From positions 3,596,001 to 3,660,000 of the forward strand of contig NZ_RBKU01000001.1 in NCBI RefSeq assembly GCF_003633615.1: a stretch of 64,000 nt of DNA, read 5' to 3'. Made by a program: the position numbers and the translations under genes. The notes under the pieces are model-generated. The model worked only from the letters and a program-made list of their open reading frames with translations. It did no database searches and was not told the origin of the DNA. This DNA is from Mucilaginibacter gracilis (GTDB taxonomy: Bacteria; Bacteroidota; Bacteroidia; Sphingobacteriales; Sphingobacteriaceae). This document shows positions 15,252 to 23,151 of this stretch, in pieces (within the stretch, counting starts at the first letter, position 1; each line of letters starts with the position of its first letter).

Positions 15252-16094
15252 ATGAGTGATTTAAAGGATATCGCGTTTAAAGTTCGCCAGCACATTATCC
15301 GCATGTCAACAGATGGTGGCTGCTTTGTAGGCGCTTCTTTATCCGCAACCGACCTTATCGTTTACCTTTACGCCGAGTATTTAAACATCAATAAAGATAA
15401 TCTGGACGATCCGAACCGCGATTACTTGTTCCTTTCTAAAGGACACGATGTGCCGGCCCTTTACGGAACATTTGCCGAGATTGGTTTAATGGATCCCGAA
15501 AGGCTAAAAAATCACCTTTCTACATCCGATCATATTTACTGGCACCCTAATACCAAAATAGATGGTATCGAGTTCCATTCGGGCTCGCTTGGCCATTTAC
15601 CATCTGTAGCTTTGGGTGTTGCTTTGGATATAAAAATGCGTGGTGGCAACAACAAGGTAATATGTATTTTAGGTGATGGCGAATTAAACGAAGGCTCGTG
15701 CTGGGAAGCTGTTTTGGTAGCCGGTGCGCATAAACTGGATAACCTTATTTTTGTGGTTGACCGTAACCATTTCCAGGCTAACATGGCCACCGAAGATTTA
15801 ATTCCGTTGGAGCCATTGCATGATAAATTTACAGCTTTTGGCGCAGCCGTTAAACGTATTGATGGCCATAGCTTTGAAGCCTTGCGCGAAGCGTTTAATG
15901 CATATCCATTTCAGGAAGGAAAGTTGAACGTTGTAATAGCCGATACCGTTCGCGGTAAAGGTTTACCAAGCATTGAGGCCCGTGCCGACCGCTGGTTCTG
16001 CAATTTTAATCACGACGAAGTAGAATCGTTATTAAAAGAATTGGCCGGAGAAGAAGTAACCGAATTAACATCAGAAACTTTAGTAGTAAGATAA
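15252..16094 (+). CDS. Transketolase N-terminal (TPP-binding) subunit
   Basis: The 280-residue product is the N-terminal half of a split transketolase. It has SKGHDVPAL (62-70), GSLGHLPSVALG (111-122), and the thiamine diphosphate/Mg motif GDGELNEGSCWEA (141-153) closing with VVDRNHFQAN. Its partner, the pyrimidine-binding half, starts one base after its stop, so the two form one heterodimeric enzyme moving two-carbon ketol units. Located among CMP-sugar genes, it likely builds or trims a sugar precursor for the NeuB-like synthase rather than serving the pentose phosphate pathway. That specialised role is inference. Confidence 0.85.
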   Translation: MSDLKDIAFKVRQHIIRMSTDGGCFVGASLSATDLIVYLYAEYLNINKDNLDDPNRDYLFLSKGHDVPALYGTFAEIGLMDPERLKNHLSTSDHIYWHPNTKIDGIEFHSGSLGHLPSVALGVALDIKMRGGNNKVICILGDGELNEGSCWEAVLVAGAHKLDNLIFVVDRNHFQANMATEDLIPLEPLHDKFTAFGAAVKRIDGHSFEALREAFNAYPFQEGKLNVVIADTVRGKGLPSIEARADRWFCNFNHDEVESLLKELAGEEVTELTSETLVVR

Positions 16095-16095
16095 T

Positions 16096-17031
16096 ATGTC
16101 GTACGAAGAATTATTAACCAAACTGGCCCTCGAAGACGACCGCTTTGTAGTGATGACGGCAGAGAACCGTGCTTTGGTACGTAACCTGCCTGCAAAATTA
16201 GGCAAGCGTTTTGTTGATACCGGTATTACCGAGCAAACCATGGTTGGTGCTGCCGCCGGTTTAGCACTGCGTGGCCGTATCCCGGTATTACATGCACTGG
16301 CAACTTTTTTAAGCATGCGTGCTTTCGAATTTATCCGCACAGATGCCGGTATACCTAATTTGCCTGTTAAATTAAGCTCATTTATTCCCGGCTTTTTGTC
16401 GGACGGTAACGGGCCAACACATCAGGCGGTAGAGGATATTTCTATCATGCGCGGCATACCTAACGTAACCGTTTTTGCGGCTGCCGATGAGCAAGATTTG
16501 GTTGGTATGTTGCCAGCAATCTGGGCATCGCCAAACCCGGCATACGTGCGTATTAACACCCGCCAAACAGATTATAACCATACTCCGTTTGAAATTGGTA
16601 AAGCCGAAGTGATTTGCGAAGGTACAGACGTTACCATATTAACTTACGGCTTGTTGTTTGAGCAGGCTTTAGTAGCCGTTAATATTTTAAAAGAGCAAGG
16701 CGTATCGGTTGGGTTGGTTAACATGCGCAGCCTAAAACCGGTTGATGAGCAAGCTATTTTAAAGGCGGCAAAATCTAACCTGGTGGTTACTTTAGAAGAT
16801 CATTTTAACATTGGCGGTTTATACAGCATAGTTGCCGAAACCTTGTTAAAACACCAAACCACAGCCAAGGTAATGCCTTATGGTTTAGATGGTAAATGGT
16901 TTAAGCCAGCTTTACTACCGGCAGTATTAGAGTACGAAGGCTTTACAGGCAAACAAATTGCCGAAAAAATATTGGGCCATACAACAAACGCCATCCAGCC
17001 GGAAATTGCAACTCCCGAATTTGCTGAATAA
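16096..17031 (+). CDS. Transketolase C-terminal (pyrimidine-binding) subunit
   Basis: This 311-residue partner carries the pyrimidine-binding domain, with the cofactor-activating Glu at DTGITEQTMVGAAAG (E46), HALATFLSMRAFEFIRTDAG and GPTHQAVEDISIMRGIP, followed by the C-terminal transketolase domain from about residue 180. It starts one base after the N-terminal subunit gene. Split transketolases of this kind are common in archaea and in surface-sugar clusters. With its partner it should form an alpha2beta2 enzyme. Repeat R4 lies between it and the aminotransferase gene. Confidence 0.85.
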   Translation: MSYEELLTKLALEDDRFVVMTAENRALVRNLPAKLGKRFVDTGITEQTMVGAAAGLALRGRIPVLHALATFLSMRAFEFIRTDAGIPNLPVKLSSFIPGFLSDGNGPTHQAVEDISIMRGIPNVTVFAAADEQDLVGMLPAIWASPNPAYVRINTRQTDYNHTPFEIGKAEVICEGTDVTILTYGLLFEQALVAVNILKEQGVSVGLVNMRSLKPVDEQAILKAAKSNLVVTLEDHFNIGGLYSIVAETLLKHQTTAKVMPYGLDGKWFKPALLPAVLEYEGFTGKQIAEKILGHTTNAIQPEIATPEFAE

Positions 17032-17085
17032 TAAACGATAGACAACAGTATCTAAAAATGAAAAGTTTGGTCATCCCCTGCAGCC

Positions 17086-17180
17086 ACGTTATTGCGAGGC
17101 CCGAAGCAATCTCTTTAGGGCAAGCGAACCTGAAGTGCGGCTCTGTAAGTAGGGGATTGCTTCGTACCTCGCAATGACGC
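17086..17180. repeat. REP/MITE-like palindrome, copy R4
   Basis: The left arm CGTTATTGCGAGGCCCGAAG...CAATCTC opposes the right arm GGGATTGCTTCGTACCTCGC, ending AATGACGC, and a GTGCGGCTCTGTAAG loop is kept. It separates the transketolase pair from the aminotransferase-SDR pair. Bases 17181-17241 hold TTTGACTTTTTAATTTTGAC words. Confidence 0.75.
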
Positions 17181-17241
17181 ATTTTTATTTCATGATATTC
17201 AAATTTTTTGACTTTTTAATTTTGACTTTTAACTTAAAATA

Positions 17242-18585
17242 ATGCCAAATACTGTAAAATTTAATACCGATTATCCGGTTATCGAAAAATCAAACGAACT
17301 GTATGAGCGTGCGCTTAAAGTGCAGGCCCCGGTTACCCAAACCTTAGCCAAAGGCCCCGGCCAGTGGACAAAAGGCGTGGCCCCAAAATACATTCAAAAA
17401 GGTTTAGGCTCACATGTTTGGGATGTTGACGGTAACGAATACATTGATTTTAACGCCGCTATTGGCCCTATATCTTTGGGTTATGCATACCCCGCTGTTG
17501 ATGAAGCCATTAAAAAGCAATTAGAAGAAGGTATTACCTTTTCGCTGATGCACCCTTTGGAGGTTGAGTTTTCTGAGTTGATCCAATCTATCATCCCAAA
17601 TGCTGAGGCTGTAAAAATATCAAAAACAGGTGCCGACGTTTGTTCGGCAGCCATCCGCGTGGCGCGTGCGTTTACAGGCCGCGAAACTATTTTTTGCTGC
17701 GGTTACCACGGCTGGCACGATTGGTATATAGGCGTTACCAGCCGTAATGCAGGTATACCCGAAAGCATCCAAAACATGACTTACACTTTTGATTATAACA
17801 ATATCGAAAGCATAAAAGAAGCTTTGGACGAAACCGTTGCCGCTTTAATATTAGAACCTTTTATTTTTGAAGCACCTAAGCCAGGCTTTTTAAAAGAGCT
17901 TGCCGAAGTTTGTAAAGCAAACGGAACGCTTTTAATATTTGATGAAATGTGGACAGGTTTCCGCATAGCCATAGGCGGCGCGCAAGAATATTTTGATGTA
18001 AAGCCCGATTTGGCTGTGTACTCAAAAGCTTGTGCTAATGGTATGCCAATCGCTATCCTTACAGGCCGTTGGGATGTGATGGAGCTTTTCAATTCGGAAG
18101 TGTTTAGCTATACTACTTTTGGTGGCGAAACATTATCGTTAGCGGCATCCATAGCAACTATTAAAGAATTGCAAGACAAAAACGTTCCGCAATATCTCGA
18201 CGAAAAAGGTGCTATTATGAAAGATGGTTACAATACCATTGCTATTGAAACCGGGATGGACAAATACACTAAATGCGTTGGTTACAACTGCCGCAGCATG
18301 GTAACCTTTACGCCCGATGCCGGAAACGGATTAGAAGTAAAAGCCTTAATGCAGCAGGAAATGATAAAACGCGGTGTGCTTTGGGCTGGTTTCCATAACA
18401 TGTGTTTTAGCCACAGCAACGAAGATTTGGCCTATACCTTATCTGCTTACCGCGATGTAATGCCGATAATGAAGGAAGCCATTGAAAGCGGAAATGTAAA
18501 AAGTTACCTGAAGGGCGAAGTGCTTGAAGCCGTTTTCCGTAAGGTGAGCGATTATAACATTAAACCTAAAAAAGCAACCGTTTAA
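17242..18585 (+). CDS. Class III PLP aminotransferase (glutamate-1-semialdehyde aminomutase-like)
   Basis: The product of 447 residues has the class III fold: YHGWHDWYIG around 155-164, LEPFIFE, FDEMWTGFR (Asp234 to the pyridine nitrogen), and the PLP Schiff-base lysine K262 in YSKACANGMPIA. It is close to HemL in the fold but stands in a sugar cluster with no other haem genes, and abuts an SDR with zero spacing. The likely role is transamination of an aldehyde or ketone on a sugar intermediate, possibly one produced by the SDR. An aminomutase role in tetrapyrrole synthesis is the alternative, less fitting here. Confidence 0.82.
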   Translation: MPNTVKFNTDYPVIEKSNELYERALKVQAPVTQTLAKGPGQWTKGVAPKYIQKGLGSHVWDVDGNEYIDFNAAIGPISLGYAYPAVDEAIKKQLEEGITFSLMHPLEVEFSELIQSIIPNAEAVKISKTGADVCSAAIRVARAFTGRETIFCCGYHGWHDWYIGVTSRNAGIPESIQNMTYTFDYNNIESIKEALDETVAALILEPFIFEAPKPGFLKELAEVCKANGTLLIFDEMWTGFRIAIGGAQEYFDVKPDLAVYSKACANGMPIAILTGRWDVMELFNSEVFSYTTFGGETLSLAASIATIKELQDKNVPQYLDEKGAIMKDGYNTIAIETGMDKYTKCVGYNCRSMVTFTPDAGNGLEVKALMQQEMIKRGVLWAGFHNMCFSHSNEDLAYTLSAYRDVMPIMKEAIESGNVKSYLKGEVLEAVFRKVSDYNIKPKKATV

Positions 18586-19389
18586 ATGGATTTGTTTTCA
18601 CTAAAAGATAAAACTGCCGTTGTTACCGGTGCTTTGGGCCTGATAGGTAAAAAGCATTGCGAAGCTTTGGCACACGCCGGTGCTAATGTTGTTGTTGCCG
18701 ACGTAAATGAAGAATATTCAAAAATGTTTGCTGCCGAACTGGGCGCACAGCATTTAGGTTTGGGTGTTAACGTTACCAGCCAGGAATCGTTAAAAGCTGC
18801 CCGCGATAAAATTGTAGCCAAATATGGCTCGATAGATGTGTTGGTTAACAATGCCGCTATTAACGATATGTTCGAAAACCCGGCAATGGCTAAAGATCTT
18901 TCGGCATTTGAAAATTATCCTTTGGATGCTTTTCAAAAATCATTGGATGTTAACGTTACCGGCGTGTTTTTATGCTCGCAAATATTAGGCACCGTAATGG
19001 CCGAGCAAGGTAGCGGCAGCATTATTAACGTAGCCTCAACCTATGGTATGGTTGGTCCCGATCAAAGCATTTATAAAAATAGCTGTGGCGAACAAACCTT
19101 TTTTAAATCGGCAGCATATCCGGTTACTAAGGGTGCAGTTATCAATTTTACACGTTTTTTAGCGGCCTATTGGGGCAATAAGGGTGTAAGGGTAAATACC
19201 TTGTCGCCAGGCGGTGTTGAGAATAGCCAGGATGAGTTTTTTGTTGGCAATTATTCGTCAAAAACCTTACTTGGCCGTATGGCAAAAGCCGATGATTACC
19301 AGGGAGCATTAGTGTTTTTAGCCAGCGATGCCTCGGCATACATGACGGGGGCTAATTTAGTTGTTGACGGAGGCTGGACGGCTATTTAG
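18586..19389 (+). CDS. Short-chain dehydrogenase/reductase of the sugar cluster
   Basis: A 267-residue classical SDR with the Rossmann glycine motif TGALGLIG (14-21), NNAA (88-91), catalytic Ser151 and the YPVTK Tyr178-Lys182 pair. NVVVADVN with an Asp after the second strand suggests NAD(H) rather than NADP(H). Two extra stretches (about 95-115 and 160-175) are longer than in the minimal family and may shape the sugar site. It begins the base after the aminotransferase stop, so the two probably act consecutively (oxidation, then amination). Named 3-oxoacyl reductase in automatic annotation, but sugar oxidoreduction fits better here. Confidence 0.83.
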   Translation: MDLFSLKDKTAVVTGALGLIGKKHCEALAHAGANVVVADVNEEYSKMFAAELGAQHLGLGVNVTSQESLKAARDKIVAKYGSIDVLVNNAAINDMFENPAMAKDLSAFENYPLDAFQKSLDVNVTGVFLCSQILGTVMAEQGSGSIINVASTYGMVGPDQSIYKNSCGEQTFFKSAAYPVTKGAVINFTRFLAAYWGNKGVRVNTLSPGGVENSQDEFFVGNYSSKTLLGRMAKADDYQGALVFLASDASAYMTGANLVVDGGWTAI

Positions 19390-19512
19390 TTCATTGGTTC
19401 ACTGGTTCATTAGTTTATTTGGTTGTTATTCCAATATATAAATGAACCAACCCTAACAATTTAAAAGAGATAAGACCAATGACTAATGAACTAATGACTA
19501 CTGAACTAAAGG
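19390..19512. repeat. Word-repeat palindrome spanning the start of the KdsC-like gene
   Basis: The left arm reiterates GTTCATTGG, GTTCACTGG and GTTCATTAG. The right arm carries their complements (CCAATGAC, TAATGAACTAATGACTACTG). The right arm contains the ATG at 19479 and encodes the first ten residues, MTNELMTTEL. This makes an imperfect hairpin around the translation start. Confidence 0.65.
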
Positions 19513-20006
19513 CTAAAGCCGAAAAAATAAAAATGCTGATAACCGATTGCGATGGTGTACTAACCGATGCAGGCGTTTATTATGGCGAAGCGGGTGAAGT
19601 GCTCAAAAAATTTAACATCCGCGATGGGATGGGAGTGGAGCGGTTACGCAATTTAGCAGGCATAGAAACAGGTATTATTACCGGCGAACTTTCGCCCTCA
19701 GTGGCTAAACGTGCCGAAAAATTAAAAATAACCCAACTGTATTTGGGTATTAAAGATAAACCTGCAGTGTTGCGCCATATTTTGAGCAGTTTGCAACTGG
19801 AAGCGTGGCAGATAGCCTATATAGGCGATGATGCCAACGATTTAGAAATTATGGCTATGGTTGGTTTTACCGCAACCCCTGCCGATGGTTTGTATTTTGT
19901 AAAAGATAAGGTAGATTATATATGCCAGGCCAATGGTGGCAATGGATGTTTTAGAGAATTTGCCGAGTTAATAATTTCGGTTCAATCAAATAGTAATAAA
20001 AACTAA
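19479..20006 (+). CDS. KdsC-like HAD phosphatase (ulosonate-phosphate phosphatase)
   Basis: A 175-residue C0-type HAD phosphatase of the KdsC family, which removes the terminal phosphate of Kdo-8-P or nonulosonate-9-P. The nucleophile motif ITDCDGVLTDAGVYY (D23, D25), RDGMGVERL, ITGELSPSVAKRAEKL and GDDANDLEIM are all in place. It precedes the NeuB-like synthase by one base, the order expected for synthase/phosphatase pairs. The first 5-10 residues come from a word repeat; starts at the internal ATG 19494 or later are possible. A cellular kdsC elsewhere in the genome is likely, so this copy is probably pathway-specific. Confidence 0.83.
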   Translation: MTNELMTTELKAKAEKIKMLITDCDGVLTDAGVYYGEAGEVLKKFNIRDGMGVERLRNLAGIETGIITGELSPSVAKRAEKLKITQLYLGIKDKPAVLRHILSSLQLEAWQIAYIGDDANDLEIMAMVGFTATPADGLYFVKDKVDYICQANGGNGCFREFAELIISVQSNSNKN

Positions 20007-20007
20007 A

Positions 20008-20919
20008 ATGAGTAAAGTTATCAGTTTAAATACCGGTCGTAAAATTGGAGCCGGAGAGCCATGTTATATTATTGCCGAAATTGGCATTAACCACAATGGT
20101 TCGCTTGATATTGCAAAAAAATTAATTGACGAAGCCGCTGCTGCACACGTAGATGCCGTTAAGTTTCAAAAGCGCACACCCGAAATATGCGTGCCTAAAG
20201 ATCAGTGGGAAATTATGCGGGATACCCCTTGGGGCCGCATGAGCTATATTGATTACAAACGTAAAACCGAGTTTGGTTTTGACGAATACAGTGCCATTGA
20301 TGCTTATTGCAAAAAATTAGGTATTGATTGGTTTGTATCGGTATGGGATGTTGATTCGGTTGATTTTATGGAACAGTTTGACACCCCGGTTTATAAACTG
20401 GCTTCGGCATCATTAACAGATTTTCCGCTGATAGAGAAAATATTAGCCACCGGTCGTCCGTTAATGTTATCTTCAGGTATGTCAACCATGCAGGAGATAG
20501 AAGACGCCATGAAACTGGTTTATGATTTCGATCCTAATTACCCTTTAATGATGGCTCATTCTACTTCGGCGTACCCATGTAAACCCGAAGAATTGAACCT
20601 GAAAATGATCCCAACGCTGGCGGCAAAATATCCGGAAGCACCTATAGGCTATTCGGGCCACGAAACAGGTTTGGCAACTACATTGGCTGCTGCCGTGATG
20701 GGCGCTACCTTTGTTGAACGCCACTTTACACTTGACAGGGCCATGTGGGGATCTGACCATGCAGCTTCAGTTGAGCCGCAAGGTTTTCAACGTATGGTGC
20801 GCGATATTCGTGATGTTGAAAGCGCACTAGGCGATGGTGTGAAAAAAGTGTACGAAAGTGAAATTGGCCCGATGAAACGCCTTCGTGTTAACATCAACAC
20901 GCCAAGTGAAGTAAAGTAA
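20008..20919 (+). CDS. NeuB-like ulosonic acid synthase lacking the SAF domain
   Basis: A TIM-barrel PEP-condensing synthase of 303 residues. The NeuB/PseI/LegI signatures are present: AEIGINHNGSLDIAK (about 24-38), VDAVKFQKRTPE, LSSGMSTM, AHSTSAYPC, IGYSGHETG and ERHFTLDRAMWGSDHAASVE. The protein ends at the barrel: the C-terminal SAF (antifreeze-like) domain of about 60 residues, which in canonical NeuB closes over the neighbouring active site, is absent and the next DNA is non-coding. The substrate is therefore likely not N-acetylmannosamine; a sugar phosphate is possible given the phosphatase partner one base upstream. The condensing reaction itself is well supported. Confidence 0.85.
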   Translation: MSKVISLNTGRKIGAGEPCYIIAEIGINHNGSLDIAKKLIDEAAAAHVDAVKFQKRTPEICVPKDQWEIMRDTPWGRMSYIDYKRKTEFGFDEYSAIDAYCKKLGIDWFVSVWDVDSVDFMEQFDTPVYKLASASLTDFPLIEKILATGRPLMLSSGMSTMQEIEDAMKLVYDFDPNYPLMMAHSTSAYPCKPEELNLKMIPTLAAKYPEAPIGYSGHETGLATTLAAAVMGATFVERHFTLDRAMWGSDHAASVEPQGFQRMVRDIRDVESALGDGVKKVYESEIGPMKRLRVNINTPSEVK

Positions 20920-20944
20920 GCATAGCCGGAAAATATAAATTTTT

Positions 20945-21042
20945 GTTGTTGCGAGCGGTAGCGCGGCAATCGCACAGAGGAAAGGCGTTTTATAGGGCGA
21001 ATATGCCCTACACCGTGCGATTGCTTCGTACCTCGCAATGAC
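20945..21042. repeat. REP/MITE-like palindrome, copy R5
   Basis: The left arm GTTGTTGCGAGCGGTAGCGC...CAATCGCAC opposes the right arm GTGCGATTGCTTCGTACCTC, ending GCAATGAC. The right arm is the consensus; the left arm is diverged in the same way as in R2. It separates the NeuB-like gene from the hydroxylase gene. Confidence 0.78.
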
Positions 21043-21070
21043 AAGGTTGATTAATAATTCAAGTAAAACA

Positions 21071-22039
21071 ATGACTGGTCCAGACGAACATTTGCAGCAC
21101 GTAACCGTAGTAACTTCCATCATTTTATTTTGTTGGATAGGAGTTATGATAGCATGGGAGCGCATTTCTCCTTACCGTAAAGGTTTGCCATTTTTTCGCG
21201 ATGGTTTTTGGGTCGACTTGGTTTGGTACACCCTTATTCAAAGCTTTTTTTTAAAGATATTGATCTTTGATTACATTATAGCACCCATGCAGCAACACGT
21301 GCATTGGGATGGGGTACAAGCGTTTCAAGCCTGGCCTGTTTGGTTACAGGTTGTTTTTTTTGTAGTTACTCACGATTTATATATTTATCTCTTCCACCGC
21401 TTTCAGCATTATAGTAAGTTTTTTTGGCGCACGCACGAGGCACACCATTCGGGCAAGCATGTCGATTTTATGGCTGGCTCCCGTTCGCACGCCGTCGAGA
21501 TCATCATTAACCAAACCGTTGAGTTTGCCCCCATTATTATATTGCTTGGGCCAAATTCGGTAGTGGTGCCTATTAAGGCTATGTTAGATGCCGTGCAAGG
21601 TATGTTTATACATGCCAATATCAACGTTAGGTTGGGTAAGTTAAAGTATATCATCAACAGCCCCACACTGCACCAGTGGCACCATGCTAATTACCAGGAG
21701 GTTTTTCATGCTAATTTTTCTACCAAGTTTGCCATTTGGGATTATTTGTTCGGCACCGTTTACGATCCCGGTTTTAAACCCGGCAACGAACCCGAAAACT
21801 GGGGCTTGCACTATGATTTCCCAAAAGATTACTTTTTGCAACACGCTTTTTCAATAAAACGTTTTGATGAAAATAAGTTGTTAAAATATAAATGGTTTAG
21901 GCATTATTATAACCTAAGGCCCAATATTATTAAATTTTTTAAACTGCAGTTTACCTCAAAACAAAAAGCCGGTACAAGCAAAACAGGAGTTGTGAAAAAT
22001 AATGACTATGCTGTTCAAACAGAATTGCAAGATGTTTAA
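21071..22039 (+). CDS. Sterol desaturase / fatty acid hydroxylase family membrane protein
   Basis: The product of 322 residues has four to six membrane segments and the di-iron histidine clusters of the family: HDLYIYLFHRFQH, HEAHHSGKH and HQWHHANYQEVFHAN. Such integral membrane oxygenases hydroxylate or desaturate lipids, often the acyl chains of lipid A or ornithine/sphingolipids in Bacteroidota. The ATG at 21071 is chosen; the longer frame starting at 21038 begins inside palindromic repeat R5. It closes the sugar cluster together with an SMR protein, hinting at a glycolipid product. Confidence 0.82.
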   Translation: MTGPDEHLQHVTVVTSIILFCWIGVMIAWERISPYRKGLPFFRDGFWVDLVWYTLIQSFFLKILIFDYIIAPMQQHVHWDGVQAFQAWPVWLQVVFFVVTHDLYIYLFHRFQHYSKFFWRTHEAHHSGKHVDFMAGSRSHAVEIIINQTVEFAPIIILLGPNSVVVPIKAMLDAVQGMFIHANINVRLGKLKYIINSPTLHQWHHANYQEVFHANFSTKFAIWDYLFGTVYDPGFKPGNEPENWGLHYDFPKDYFLQHAFSIKRFDENKLLKYKWFRHYYNLRPNIIKFFKLQFTSKQKAGTSKTGVVKNNDYAVQTELQDV

Positions 22040-22099
22040 AAACAATTTTATATCTTGCAGGTTAGTTACCTAATTATTATTCACTAATACATATCAAAT

Positions 22100-22483
22100 T
22101 TGCGCTGGTTATTTTTGTTTATCGCATCCCTGTTTGAAGCCCTTTGGACTTACTCAGTAAAATACTTTAGTTTGGCCCAGCTCAAAACCATCAGGTTTGA
22201 TAATTTTTATAAATTAGATGGCGGCTTGCCTGCCTTGATACCGCTTTTAGGCTATATCATTTTTGGCGTGGGCAATATATTTTTCTTTTCGCTTGCTTTA
22301 AAATCACTCAGTAATTCTACCGCATATTCCGTTTGGACGGCCATGACCATAGTTGTGCTCAAACTAATAGAACTGCTTTACTTTAAACAAAAAATATCTG
22401 TAGTAGAGTTTTGCTTTATCATTATGATAATTGTTGGTATTATGGGTCTAAAGTTTTATGGCCCGCCTGAGAAAACGATTTAA
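22100..22483 (+). CDS. Small multidrug resistance (SMR/EmrE-like) family membrane protein
   Basis: At 127 residues with four membrane helices this fits the SMR superfamily. The conserved membrane-embedded Glu of TM1 is present (LFIASLFEALWTY), as is the late SxAYxxWTA pattern (NSTAYSVWTAMTIVVLK). There is no ATG: TTG at 22100 is the first codon after an in-frame stop at 22085, so a TTG start is inferred. In surface-sugar clusters SMR relatives (ArnE/ArnF type) flip lipid-linked sugars, which would suit the location; a drug or metabolite exporter is the alternative. Confidence 0.75.
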   Translation: MRWLFLFIASLFEALWTYSVKYFSLAQLKTIRFDNFYKLDGGLPALIPLLGYIIFGVGNIFFFSLALKSLSNSTAYSVWTAMTIVVLKLIELLYFKQKISVVEFCFIIMIIVGIMGLKFYGPPEKTI

Positions 22484-22528
22484 ATTGCTTACAGAATAGT
22501 TAGTTTGGCGTTACCAGAGTTTAACTCT

Positions 22529-23077
22529 TTACTTCCCTAACAATTGCATCACAAAAAAGAAGGTAGCCAGTGCAGCAAACGATAAGCTGATTATCCAGTA
22601 AATTCTCTTTTTAATTAGTATAGAAATAGCGCCTATTGCTATAGCTATCTGGAAAAGGGTAACCGAGCGAGCCAATATATTATGACTCTCTACATGCTCG
22701 CGCGATTCGGCTTCGGCTTCTTTAGCCTTGTCCATTATTTCTTGCTGTTCCTTTTTGTTATCCTTAATTTTTTCTTCATCGGCAGCGATAGGTTGTTTGC
22801 CCATAGCTTTCAATATTTTTCCGTCGGATTCCAATATTTCGCTTTTGATGCCTTTGGCCTGGTAATATGCCCACTGGTCGCTGGCATGTATCTGGCTCAA
22901 CATTGCTTCGTCCGAGTGATAGGCTGCAACAAGGCTGGTAACGGCGCTTACTACGGCTATAATTGCTGTGGTAAGTGCAACATAAACTATCCACTTATTA
23001 CCCTCGGCTTCTGCGTGGTGTGCACCTTCGTGAATATGCTCGTTCAATGCTTCGGTGGGGTCTTCTATTTCTGCCAT
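22529..23077 (-). CDS. DUF4337-family membrane protein
   Basis: A 182-residue protein with three membrane segments: IVYVALTTAIIAVVSAVTSL after a His/Glu-rich N-terminus (EHIHEGAHHAEAEGNKW), and two near the C-terminus. Between them lies a long charged coiled coil (EEKIKDNKKEQQEIMDKAKE). SDEAMLSQIHASDQWAYYQA is characteristic of DUF4337. Function is unknown. It converges with the SMR gene; its own upstream region has a plausible promoter. Identification rests on family memory of the SDQWAYYQAK segment. Confidence 0.78.
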   Translation of the reverse strand: MAEIEDPTEALNEHIHEGAHHAEAEGNKWIVYVALTTAIIAVVSAVTSLVAAYHSDEAMLSQIHASDQWAYYQAKGIKSEILESDGKILKAMGKQPIAADEEKIKDNKKEQQEIMDKAKEAEAESREHVESHNILARSVTLFQIAIAIGAISILIKKRIYWIISLSFAALATFFFVMQLLGK

Positions 23078-23120
23078 CTTTTTACTCGTTATGTGATTGG
23101 GGAAATACTTTCCCTAAATG

Positions 23121-23151
23121 TAAATCTAATTTCTACTATTTAATTAAACAA
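23121..23151 (-). promoter_or_regulatory. Putative promoter of the DUF4337 gene
   Basis: On the minus strand TTG lies 20 nt before TAGATTTA, a one-mismatch -7 box, about 45 bp upstream of the start at 23077. The rest of the 318-bp space to tsaB (23152-23395) is AT-rich and shows no gene, RNA or strong hairpin. Confidence 0.35.

Noticed and set aside
21038..21070. Start of the fatty acid hydroxylase at the ATG at 21038
   Set aside because: That ATG is part of the conserved CTCGCAATGAC end of palindromic repeat R5, so it is fortuitous; the next in-frame ATG at 21071 is preferred.
22682..23143. 153-residue plus-strand ORF
   Set aside because: It is the opposite-strand shadow of the DUF4337 gene, which has recognisable family sequence and membrane segments.
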